Shown piece after piece: positions 7,726 to 15,313 of a stretch of 19,585 nt of DNA. A program made the translations under genes and the position numbers. The notes beneath the pieces are model-generated. The model was not told the origin of the DNA. It made no database searches and worked only from the letters and a program-made list of their open reading frames with translations. The stretch's first letter is position 1; each line of letters starts with the position of its first letter. The DNA comes from Candidatus Kappaea frigidicola (GTDB lineage Bacteria > Omnitrophota > Gorgyraeia > JAGLLT01): NCBI GenBank assembly GCA_030765555.1, contig JAVCCI010000072.1, forward strand, positions 1 through 19,585, in the 5' to 3' direction.

Positions 7726-9061
7726 GAAGATATCCATAATCGGCATAAATGATACCGGAGTATCGGCTGCTTTAATGGTAAAAAGCCTCGGCGGAACGGT
7801 ATTCATTAGTGATAAAAAGGATAAAAGTGAACTCAAAGAGAAAATGACTATTCTGGAAAGCAATAGTATACCGTATGAAACAGGAGGCAATACTGAAAAA
7901 ATAATAGAGAACGCGGATTTAATAATTAGAAGCTTTGGTGTTCCGGCTAAGATCCCTATTTTAGATACCGCAAGGAAAAGGAATGTTCCCATCTTTGATG
8001 AAATGAAATTCGCGTCCCTTTTTTGTAAAGTTCCAACAATCGCGATTACCGGCTCTAATGGCAAAACAACAACTATAGGAATCCTTAAACTTATTTTTCA
8101 AGAGACCGGTAAGAAAGTATTTATAGCAGGGCACAACGGGATTCCTTTGTCCAGTGTAATTTTAAATATCTCAAGAGGAGACATTATCCTATTGGAGATA
8201 AGTTGTTTTTATCTGGAGAACTCTAATTTATTTAAACCTTCTGTCGCTTTTATAACTAATATTACACCTGATCACCTTAATCGATATAAGGGTTTTGATA
8301 AGTATTCTCAGATTAAAATGAAGCTCTTGTCTTACCAAGATGAATCGGATTATTGTGTTGTTAATTTAGATGACTCATTTGCTGAGAAAATTATTCTAAA
8401 CAATAAAGCTAAAAAGGTATTTATTAGCGCAAAAAGGTTCTTAGATGGGGGAATTTGCATAGATGGCAATGAGATATTTATTGGCAATAAGGCCTTGTGC
8501 GGCTTAGATGAACTAAATATTAAAAATACAATCTTTTATCCCAATATCTTGGGTGCGATTGCTATCGCCTTGATTAGCAATGTCCCTTTTAGAGATATTA
8601 AAAGAGGTATTTGTAAATTTGGGGGCATTGAACACAGATTTGAATATCTCGGTAAAATAGAGGGTGTTAATATTGTTAACGATTCAAAAGGTACTAATAT
8701 TACAGCTACATTAAATGCCGTCGTGAATTGTAAAGCTCCGCTTATCCTGATATTAGGCGGTATAAACAAGGGGCTCTCTTTTAGACCTTTAATAAATATA
8801 ATTAAAGAAAAGGTAAAGAATGTATATATTTATGGAGAAAATAAGATGCTTTTACGGGAAGCCTTAAACGGCAAAGTCTCTATATGTGAATTGAGCTCGC
8901 TGAAGGAAGCAGTAGAAAAGGCTCTTGCCGCTGCCCGTAGCGGAGATACTATTCTTTTTTCTCCCGCCTCTTCTGCTATAGACAGCCAATTTAAAACCAG
9001 TGAGGAGAGCGGCCGGTATTTTAAAGGATTATTAAAGGGGAAGGTACGGTTAATAGTATGA
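7706..9061 (+). CDS. MurD-like Mur ligase (UDP-N-acetylmuramoyl-L-alanine:D-glutamate ligase family)
   Basis: The full-length, 451-residue ATP-dependent amino-acid ligase resembles MurD. Domains: Rossmann-like N-terminus (KKISIIGINDTGVSA), central ATPase with GSNGKTTT (116-123), EISCFYLE (usual ELSSFQLE), NITPDHLNRY with His190, and Lys204, which aligns with the carbamylated lysine. The C-terminal domain has GGIEHRFEYLG, VNDSKGTN, LILGGINKG and FSPASSAIDSQF. MurD adds D-glutamate to UDP-MurNAc-L-Ala during peptidoglycan synthesis. The catalytic set is intact, but some consensus positions differ (SFGVP for SPGIP, N192 for D in DHxDRY). The gene is not in a cell-wall (dcw) setting. It sits inside a glycoconjugate operon and overlaps the kinase-like gene by 20 bases and the NAGPA gene by 4. 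It may be the housekeeping MurD or a paralogue acting on the operon product; the gene symbol is withheld for that reason. Confidence 0.8.
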   Translation: MKNLKNKKISIIGINDTGVSAALMVKSLGGTVFISDKKDKSELKEKMTILESNSIPYETGGNTEKIIENADLIIRSFGVPAKIPILDTARKRNVPIFDEMKFASLFCKVPTIAITGSNGKTTTIGILKLIFQETGKKVFIAGHNGIPLSSVILNISRGDIILLEISCFYLENSNLFKPSVAFITNITPDHLNRYKGFDKYSQIKMKLLSYQDESDYCVVNLDDSFAEKIILNNKAKKVFISAKRFLDGGICIDGNEIFIGNKALCGLDELNIKNTIFYPNILGAIAIALISNVPFRDIKRGICKFGGIEHRFEYLGKIEGVNIVNDSKGTNITATLNAVVNCKAPLILILGGINKGLSFRPLINIIKEKVKNVYIYGENKMLLREALNGKVSICELSSLKEAVEKALAAARSGDTILFSPASSAIDSQFKTSEESGRYFKGLLKGKVRLIV

Positions 9062-10209
9062 AATATTTTAGGATACTTACCCCGTTAGAGAAAATTTATC
9101 CCGATAGAAACCGAAGTTCTCTAATGGGGTTTACTATATATTTACTGCTGCTTATTATATATACACCGGCAATGTTCGCGGATGAAAATATTATCGCTCC
9201 CGGGATTACTTATGAAAAGCGGGGTGATATGCACGTAATATTTTGCAATATAGGAGCTGATGGAGTATCTGTGAGGCCGGCGATTGCCGGATGCACTATA
9301 AGCGATTCATTGGAGAATGTTTTGGATATTACTTCGCGTGAGAACGCTGTAGTTGGTATTAATGCTAATTATTTTGGCCACCGATTCAATTCTTCTCCGA
9401 TCGGAGAGATAAAGGGAATTTTGGTTATTGATGGTGAGTTAATTAGTACCATAAGCACTATAAACCCATGGCTGAACGCGGGGATAGGGATCACTAAAGA
9501 TAGGAGAGTCGTTGCCGGAAGACCCGTTAACTATGAAATTACTATCTCTACGGATAAAGAAAGGAAATATAGAAATATTCTTGTTAATCCCTTAGAATGG
9601 GAGGGTTATGATTATGTTATGATTTATACTTCAAACGCGGGGCTGCGGGTGCCTTCAGTTGAAGCGCCTTATATTGTTATTCATCCGCTAAAAGGTAGGG
9701 GATTAACCGCAGGAGAGAAGAGCGTGTTTAAGGTCGCCAGGATAGAAGAGGAGCTTCCTGTTATTTCAGGAGATGCCTGTGTTTTGACAGGGACAGGAGA
9801 GGGGAGTAAATATTTAAGGGAAAATTTCAAGCAGGGAGATGAGGTCTCTATAGACATAGAATTTGATGGAGTATTCAGAGATATATGGCAGATGGTTGGG
9901 GGAAGGCTCCGCATGGTTTTAGACGGCAGAAATAGACTCACGCAAGACCATCCTAACGACATCCTTGAAGAAAAAATGAGTGCCGGGAGGATAGATGATA
10001 AAACATTGGTTTTATGCTGTGGCACCACAACCTGTTATGAAATGGCTGAATTCTTAGTAAAACTTGGCGTTACAGATGCTATTTTGCTGGATGGAGGAGG
10101 TTCAGCTAATATGGTGGTTCGGGGGGAAAATATCTATGGCGGCGATAGAAAGATAGCGGACGCACTGTTAATATATAGCAAAGAGATAGATTATGAAAAC
10201 AATAATTAA
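9058..10209 (+). CDS. Phosphodiester glycosidase family (NAGPA domain) protein, membrane-anchored or secreted
   Basis: The 383-residue protein carries the NAGPA domain named after the animal 'uncovering enzyme', which removes GlcNAc from a GlcNAc-1-phospho-6-mannose diester. A cytoplasmic-like N-terminus of 23 residues precedes a hydrophobic segment (24-40, ending PAMFADE), so it is either exported or anchored by that helix. Domain landmarks are AVVGINANYF (97-106), MVGGRLRMVLDG (279-290), KTLVLCCGTTTCYEMAEFL and the signature DAILLDGGGSANMVV (340-354). The usual RTAxG region reads SAGRIDD here. Translation from ATG 9058 is coupled to the ligase through an ATGA overlap; ATG 9127 (Met23) would leave a plain signal peptide. 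In bacteria this domain is found in envelope-polysaccharide contexts. The expected job is cleavage or rearrangement of a sugar phosphodiester outside the membrane. Confidence 0.8.
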   Translation: MKYFRILTPLEKIYPDRNRSSLMGFTIYLLLLIIYTPAMFADENIIAPGITYEKRGDMHVIFCNIGADGVSVRPAIAGCTISDSLENVLDITSRENAVVGINANYFGHRFNSSPIGEIKGILVIDGELISTISTINPWLNAGIGITKDRRVVAGRPVNYEITISTDKERKYRNILVNPLEWEGYDYVMIYTSNAGLRVPSVEAPYIVIHPLKGRGLTAGEKSVFKVARIEEELPVISGDACVLTGTGEGSKYLRENFKQGDEVSIDIEFDGVFRDIWQMVGGRLRMVLDGRNRLTQDHPNDILEEKMSAGRIDDKTLVLCCGTTTCYEMAEFLVKLGVTDAILLDGGGSANMVVRGENIYGGDRKIADALLIYSKEIDYENNN

Positions 10210-10951
10210 AATTCAAGAAGTATCAAAAGAATTTAAGGTTAAGAAACGAAAGATTCAGGCTTTAGATAATGTGAATTTAGAGATAAAAAAGGGGGAGATA
10301 TTTGGTATTATTGGTCCCAATGGAGCGGGAAAAACAACCTTAATTCGCGTACTATGCGGGCTTCTATTGCCAACAAAAGGCGGTGTTTATATAAATGGGT
10401 ACAATATTATAAAGGATGATAGTAAATTGCGGTCATCAATTGGACTGGTATCTAGTGATGAACGCAGTTTCTTCTGGCACCTTACCGGCAAAGAAAATCT
10501 GGAATTTTTCGCGGCACTGCACAATATCAAAAAAAGAGATTTCGAAGATAGGTTTTCCGCTGTAATGGAATTATTTAAAATGCGCGGAAAGGAAAACCTG
10601 CTTTTCCGATATTATTCGTCAGGGTTCAAGAAGAGACTTGCTCTTGCCAGGGCGTTGCTTCATAATCCGCAGATAATATTTATGGATGAGGCTACAAATA
10701 ACCTTGACCCAATTGCTTCGGAAGAACTAAAAACGCTGGTAAAAAATGAATTATCTGTAAAGCAGAAAAAAACTATTTTTTGGGCAACACATAGGTTAGA
10801 AGAAGCTGGTCAGATATGTGACCGCGTAGCATTATTGAATTGCGGTAAGATAAAATTTGAAGGCCCTATTGGTGATTTTAAAAGGATAAAAGGTGATTTG
10901 GAAATGTCAACAATAGATGTTTTTAAATATCTTGTAAGGGCAAATAAATGA
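10193..10951 (+). CDS. ABC transporter ATP-binding protein (ABC-2 exporter)
   Basis: The 252-residue nucleotide-binding subunit shows Walker A GPNGAGKTT (41-49), a Q-loop region reading VSSDERSFFWHLTGKENLEFF with no glutamine, signature SSGFKKR (142-148, where LSGGQ is typical), Walker B IIFMDEATNNLDP and the switch histidine in ATHR (His200). The SSDERSF and YSSG pattern fits a recognised subfamily of ABC-2 exporters, so these are probably not defects. It lacks the C-terminal carbohydrate-binding extension of Wzt-type O-antigen ATPases. It overlaps the NAGPA gene by 17 bases and the permease gene by 4, so the pair should assemble as a dimeric exporter. The substrate is inferred from context to be the product of the upstream enzymes. 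Confidence 0.92.
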   Translation: MKTIIKIQEVSKEFKVKKRKIQALDNVNLEIKKGEIFGIIGPNGAGKTTLIRVLCGLLLPTKGGVYINGYNIIKDDSKLRSSIGLVSSDERSFFWHLTGKENLEFFAALHNIKKRDFEDRFSAVMELFKMRGKENLLFRYYSSGFKKRLALARALLHNPQIIFMDEATNNLDPIASEELKTLVKNELSVKQKKTIFWATHRLEEAGQICDRVALLNCGKIKFEGPIGDFKRIKGDLEMSTIDVFKYLVRANK

Positions 10952-11751
10952 GTAAAGCATTGGCTTTTATTAAGAAGGGGTTTCTTATTGAAACAAGGTA
11001 TAAGTTTCATTTACTTTTTAGATTTGCAAGGATTATAGTAATGTGCGCGATATACTATTACCTTGCACAGCTTATTGATGCCTCTAATAATCCGCTTTTA
11101 GAGTTTCATACGGGCAATTACTTTACCTTTATAATCGTTGGTATTGCTTTCTTTGCTTTTTTCAGAACAGGGCTTTCCGCTTATACGGATGAAATTGTTC
11201 GCGCGATGAACATAGGAACCCTTGAAGCTATGATGGTTACCCCCACTAAGCCGTTTGTCATAATACTATTTCCCTCTTTCTGGAAGTATTTACTTACAAT
11301 GGTTGAGGTAATATTATATCTCTTGCTTGGATATTTACTGTTTGGAGTCAGGTTTAGTAATCCCAATCTCTTTGGGGCATTCTTCTTTTTGGTTCTTATG
11401 CTTATTTCATTTAGCGGCCTGGGTTTAATTTCTGCCAGCCTTCTCGTTTTGGTAAAGCGGGGAGATCCTATAAATTGGCTTATTGGTCAGGTTTGCTTCC
11501 TTTTAGGCGGAGTGTTATTCCCCATTGAGATACTACCTAATTGGCTAAGGAGTTTTTCGTATATTTTACCGATAACCTATTCATTGAGAGGAATAAGGCA
11601 TGCTTTAATAGAAGGCTGGACATTGAAAAGCTTGATGCCTGACCTATTGATTTTATCGGCTTTTTCTGTTATTATATTTCCCATAGGCCTTTGGGTTTGC
11701 AGCTTAATGATACGCCGGGCGAAGGAAACCGGAACCTTGGCGCATTATTAA
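10948..11751 (+). CDS. ABC-2 type transporter permease
   Basis: The 267-residue integral membrane protein has about six hydrophobic spans (residues near 23-40, 58-73, 105-131, 140-168, 176-190 and 228-254). An amphipathic N-terminal helix (SKALAFIKKGFLIETRYKFHLL) precedes the first. The order of a short cytoplasmic start, a conserved segment RAMNIGTLEAMMVTP between spans 2 and 3, and the late PNWLRSFSYILPITYSLRGIRHALI segment is typical of ABC2_membrane permeases. Such proteins export lipid-linked glycans, Nod factors or small hydrophobic compounds. An ATGA overlap with the ATPase gene couples the two. The following gene lies 28 bases further on, with its own strong ribosome-binding site. Confidence 0.9.
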   Translation: MSKALAFIKKGFLIETRYKFHLLFRFARIIVMCAIYYYLAQLIDASNNPLLEFHTGNYFTFIIVGIAFFAFFRTGLSAYTDEIVRAMNIGTLEAMMVTPTKPFVIILFPSFWKYLLTMVEVILYLLLGYLLFGVRFSNPNLFGAFFFLVLMLISFSGLGLISASLLVLVKRGDPINWLIGQVCFLLGGVLFPIEILPNWLRSFSYILPITYSLRGIRHALIEGWTLKSLMPDLLILSAFSVIIFPIGLWVCSLMIRRAKETGTLAHY

Positions 11752-11779
11752 GTTCAATAGGCCGCCGAAGGAGGATTTT

Positions 11780-13573
11780 ATGCGAGTGAAGACGAACGTA
11801 ATCTTTATAGCAGTTTTTTTTGTATTTACTACTTTTGCCAGTGCCGAAGAAGTTGAAATTCTTAATGAGACAGTAAATTCTAACACCGTAGAAAAATACG
11901 AGAAGTTTGAAATAACCTTTTCTCTATCTAAAGAATATTCAAATCCCTTTGACCCCAATATTATTAATATAGAAGCATATTTTACCGCGCCCAGCGGAGA
12001 TAAAGTTGAGATACCGGCTTTCTATTATCAGGAATACAAAAGAGAATTGAGTATGAGTAAGAACGAAGGGTTGTCTTCTATCGGCAATCCGTGTTGGAAG
12101 GTAAGATTTACTCCGACGGAAACAGGTGATTACTTCTATTATTTAACCATTAATGGTAAGCCTACAGAAAAAAAGAAGTTCGATGTAGTTGATTCAAGGA
12201 GCCCAGGTTTTATTAGAATTTGCGAAAGTGACTATCATTACCTGGAGTTTGATGATGGGGATACTTATTACCCCATTGGGCACAATGTACGGTATCCAAA
12301 GCGTTCACAAAAGGGAACGTATATGTATGATGATTATATCTATAAAATGTCTGTAAACGGTGAAAATTGGACTGCCTTATGGATGGATCCTAATTGGTTA
12401 GGGCTGGAATGGCTCAAAGATGAGGATGGCTATCAAGGGCTTGGCCGGTATAATATAGAAAACGCGTGGAGATTAGATTATATTATTGAAAAGGCTCACG
12501 AAAGAGGAATTTATATTATCTTATTTTTAATTAATCACGGCCAGTTAGCAAATAAGACAGGGGCCTCTCCGGATGGTGAATGGGACGCGAGTCCTTACAA
12601 TACAAAAAACGGAGGTTTTTTAGCCAATCCGGCAGAATACTATACTGATGAAAGGGCAAAGGAACTTTTTAAACAAATGGCAAGATATGTCATTGCCCGC
12701 TGGGGATATAGTACGAATATTGTTAATTGGTCATTGATTTCTGAAGTAGATCTGACCGAATTATACATAAAGAAACTGGGCATGCCATGGTCTAGAAAGT
12801 TAGAAGACGCGGGAGAGGTATTGACCTGGCATGAAGAAATGGCTAAGTACATAAAAGAGATAGACCCATGGGAACACTTAGTAAGCACCTCTTTTGCCCA
12901 TATGCCTCATGGCTTGGAGATGTGGCAAAGTTCAGCTCTTGATGTGATTCAAAGTACCGGCTTTGTATCAGAATTTGGCGATAACCCTATAAGCATAATA
13001 AATTCCTTTAATAAAATGATGGAGAAATATAAAAAACCGTTCTTTGTTCTTGAATATGGCGGCAGGTGGGATGGAAATACTGATGATGCTTTAGAGGCTT
13101 CTCTTCATGGGGGTATCTGGATGCAGTTTATGACACAAACTGGCGGCAGTACTGGATTTTGGTGGTGGGATTACGTGGATAAAAATGATATGTATTATCA
13201 CTTTAAAGCATTAGCTGATTTTAGCTTAGATGAAGACAAAAGAGGCATCAACTTTGAAAAGATTACTCCTGAAATAGAAGTAAAAGATAAATGTCTAAGA
13301 GCGCAAGGCCTCCGGAGTGAAGAACTAATTTATCTCTGGATTTATCACAAAAGGCTTTTATACAAAATAAAAGAAGTACCTATTGTACCGGCAGGTGCTA
13401 TATTAACCTTAAGCTCATTAACACCGGGCAAATATAATATAGAGTTCTGGGATACCTATGAAGGAGAGATTACACAAACTGTAGAAGGAGAGGCTTCAGA
13501 AAAAGGCATTTTGGAAATAAAGTTACCAGAGGTACTCAGGTACATTGCCTGCAAGATAAAGTTGATTAAATGA
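11780..13573 (+). CDS. Secreted DUF5060-type glycoside hydrolase (clan GH-A-like barrel)
   Basis: The 597-residue protein opens with a signal peptide (MRVKTNVIFIAVFF, ending FASA before EE). Residues 24-136 look like the DUF5060 beta-sandwich (YEKFEITFSL, IEAYFTAPSGDKVEIPAFYY, WKVRFTPTETGDYFYYL). A TIM barrel follows: YYPIGHNVRY, WTALWMDPNWLG, AHERGIYIILFLINHG, NIVNWSLISEVD (candidate acid/base Glu322) and PFFVLEYGGRW (candidate nucleophile Glu425), then GGSTGFWWWDYV. A C-terminal beta domain ends the protein. The residue before Glu322 is Ser, where clan GH-A normally has Asn. Enzymes of this type hydrolyse polysaccharides outside the cytoplasm. The strong Shine-Dalgarno AAGGAGG (11768-11774) sets the start. 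By analogy with PslG or BcsZ in exopolysaccharide operons, it may trim the exported glycan. The exact substrate is unknown. Confidence 0.82.
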   Translation: MRVKTNVIFIAVFFVFTTFASAEEVEILNETVNSNTVEKYEKFEITFSLSKEYSNPFDPNIINIEAYFTAPSGDKVEIPAFYYQEYKRELSMSKNEGLSSIGNPCWKVRFTPTETGDYFYYLTINGKPTEKKKFDVVDSRSPGFIRICESDYHYLEFDDGDTYYPIGHNVRYPKRSQKGTYMYDDYIYKMSVNGENWTALWMDPNWLGLEWLKDEDGYQGLGRYNIENAWRLDYIIEKAHERGIYIILFLINHGQLANKTGASPDGEWDASPYNTKNGGFLANPAEYYTDERAKELFKQMARYVIARWGYSTNIVNWSLISEVDLTELYIKKLGMPWSRKLEDAGEVLTWHEEMAKYIKEIDPWEHLVSTSFAHMPHGLEMWQSSALDVIQSTGFVSEFGDNPISIINSFNKMMEKYKKPFFVLEYGGRWDGNTDDALEASLHGGIWMQFMTQTGGSTGFWWWDYVDKNDMYYHFKALADFSLDEDKRGINFEKITPEIEVKDKCLRAQGLRSEELIYLWIYHKRLLYKIKEVPIVPAGAILTLSSLTPGKYNIEFWDTYEGEITQTVEGEASEKGILEIKLPEVLRYIACKIKLIK

Positions 13574-15192
13574 AGTATATATTTATAGCGCTTTTTATCT
13601 TCTTTATAGCCGCATCAGTTTATGCTGAAGAGGTATCAATTGATCACGCCTATCTAAGAAAATTATCAAAAGAATATGATTCAGGTACAGTACATTTATT
13701 TATAAAAAATTCCAGTAAAAAGAAAATTCGCGTAAAAAGAGTTTATATAAACGATGAACTATTAAAAAACCTGCCTAATGAGTTAGCTATATGGCAGCAG
13801 GTTATTCCTAACCCCATCCGATCACAAGATATTTCCAATGTTATGATTAAACTTACCAATCCTCCCAAAAAACCTATAAAAATAGAAGTAGAATTAAACA
13901 ATGGGCAAAGGTTGCATGGGGTAGTTCAGCCTGTTAGTCCCGCGTTAAGATTTACATTCGTGGGCTTCAATAAAGAGCTAAATAAACTTTATATCTATAT
14001 TGAAAATAGTGGAGATGAAATAATCCCTTTAAAAAAACTTTATTTAAATACTAAAGATATAACAGATTTAATCGCGACTCCTTTTTCTCAAATTGAACAG
14101 GGACAAAAGAAGTGCATCGTAGTCAATTTAATAAAACCGCTTTTGTGGGGGGATTATGTTACCCTAAAAATAGAAACACCAGTAGAGCCTGTCGCGGAAA
14201 CTATGGTAAGAGCCTATAGGTATTTCCCTGTACAATCATGGGATAGAGACAGGAGAAGTAAGGACATGGCATTCAATCCCCATACATTGCTAATGCCATA
14301 TCCTAAAGATGGGAAACAGTTTAAGCTATTTAAAAAAGCGCCTTCTTTTAAGGCCTACCATTTGTTTGATGACCCGGCCTGTACAGACGCGAAAGAAGGA
14401 GTGTTAGGAACTAGCGCGGGGAAGGTCATTAAAAGAAGAAAGAGATGTTCTAAGGATAAATGCCATCCAACGGCAATTTATATGTGTGAATATAAAAAAC
14501 CATGGAACTACTTCATTTATGGAGAAACAGCGGACTTAATAATGGTAAATCCATATGAAATTGTATTTCATAAAGGAAATCCTGAAAGAGACGGATACTT
14601 TACAAAATTAGCTAAAATAGCTTCAGAACCCCGGCCATTATTTGCTATTCCAGAGGCATTTAAGAAAGACCGCGTAGGAGACTTTAGCCGGTTTCCCACA
14701 CCGGAAGAGTTGAGGTTGGTAGTTTATAATGAAATTTCCCAGGGCGCGAAAGGAATCCTTTATTTTATTAAACATTATAAAAAAGGGGAAGGATATGAAA
14801 AGAGCCCCGAATTAGAGAAAGAAATAAAAGGCATAAATCAAGAGTTACAAATTTTAAAGGAGTATCTGATTATTGGAGAACCATTCCAATTGGCACAAAC
14901 CAACAATCCTGACGTAGAAGCCCATGCTATTCTTTGCGGAGACAAAGGGATTGCGCTTATTTTAATAAATAAAGATTATCAAAGCCATTTTGGAAGCCCT
15001 CCTCATTTTACATATACTCCAAAGCAGAACTTAAAAGTCACTATAGATTTACCGGATTGGCTTGAAGTAGATAAAATTTATAAAGTAGAACCAGAATTAA
15101 CTCCAATGGAATTTCATATAAGAGATAAAAAAATAACTTTTTCTATTCAGCAATTCCACTTAGCTAAGCCAATAATTCTTATTGCTAAGTAG
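13570..15192 (+). CDS. Secreted two-domain protein, probable glycosidase-like barrel (function unknown)
   Basis: The 540-residue product has a signal peptide with cleavage after VYA (residue 19). Residues 20-205 read as two beta-sandwich, Ig-like domains with related patterns (VHLFIKNSSKKKIRVKRVYIN and LYIYIENSGDEIIPLKKLYLN). They look like an internal duplication. The remaining part resembles a TIM barrel: KAYHLFDDP, YFIYGETADLIMVNPYEIVF, RPLFAIPEAF, ELRLVVYNEISQGAKGILYF (379-398) and NQELQILKEYL. The segment before 'GAKGILYF' is typical of large glycosidase barrels, where it follows a substrate-facing strand. A cysteine cluster (Cys271, 293, 298, 306) may form disulfides or bind metal. It overlaps the DUF5060 gene by 4 bases (ATGA), so the two are coupled and may act together on one polysaccharide. 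I do not recognise a family, and no catalytic pair is certain. Confidence 0.65.
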   Translation: MKYIFIALFIFFIAASVYAEEVSIDHAYLRKLSKEYDSGTVHLFIKNSSKKKIRVKRVYINDELLKNLPNELAIWQQVIPNPIRSQDISNVMIKLTNPPKKPIKIEVELNNGQRLHGVVQPVSPALRFTFVGFNKELNKLYIYIENSGDEIIPLKKLYLNTKDITDLIATPFSQIEQGQKKCIVVNLIKPLLWGDYVTLKIETPVEPVAETMVRAYRYFPVQSWDRDRRSKDMAFNPHTLLMPYPKDGKQFKLFKKAPSFKAYHLFDDPACTDAKEGVLGTSAGKVIKRRKRCSKDKCHPTAIYMCEYKKPWNYFIYGETADLIMVNPYEIVFHKGNPERDGYFTKLAKIASEPRPLFAIPEAFKKDRVGDFSRFPTPEELRLVVYNEISQGAKGILYFIKHYKKGEGYEKSPELEKEIKGINQELQILKEYLIIGEPFQLAQTNNPDVEAHAILCGDKGIALILINKDYQSHFGSPPHFTYTPKQNLKVTIDLPDWLEVDKIYKVEPELTPMEFHIRDKKITFSIQQFHLAKPIILIAK

Positions 15193-15193
15193 G

Positions 15194-15222
15194 TTATTAA
15201 GTTTCGCGAAAGTCTTTAATAA
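15194..15222 (+). terminator. Hairpin after the large operon (possible terminator)
   Basis: TTATTAAG (15194-15201) can pair with CTTTAATAA (15214-15222) with one bulged T. The enclosed TTTCGCGAAA (15202-15211) is itself a perfect palindrome. No T-run follows directly; the first one begins 16 bases later, so intrinsic termination would be weak. Its position two bases after the last stop codon of the operon favours a role in 3'-end formation or mRNA protection. Confidence 0.35.
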
Positions 15223-15259
15223 TAAAGAAGTTATGCTATTTTTTGGCTATTTTTTCACC

Positions 15260-15288
15260 TTGACAGATTATAGCTTTTATACTATAAT
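15260..15288 (+). promoter_or_regulatory. Consensus sigma70-type promoter for the TPR gene at 15314
   Basis: TTGACA (15260-15265), a 17-base spacer and TATAAT (15283-15288) match the housekeeping consensus at every position and at the optimal distance. Transcription should begin near 15295, giving a leader of about 19 bases. That leader holds AGGA (15302-15305), 8 bases before ATG 15314. Directly upstream are two copies of GCTATTTTTT (15235-15244 and 15246-15255) with an 11-base period. They could act as an UP element or bend the DNA. Confidence 0.85.
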
Positions 15289-15313
15289 TTAATTACAAAT
15301 AAGGAAAATAACT

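Noticed and set aside
10913..10951. Wzt-type O-antigen export ATPase
   Set aside because: The protein ends at 252 residues and lacks the C-terminal glycan-binding domain that defines that group.
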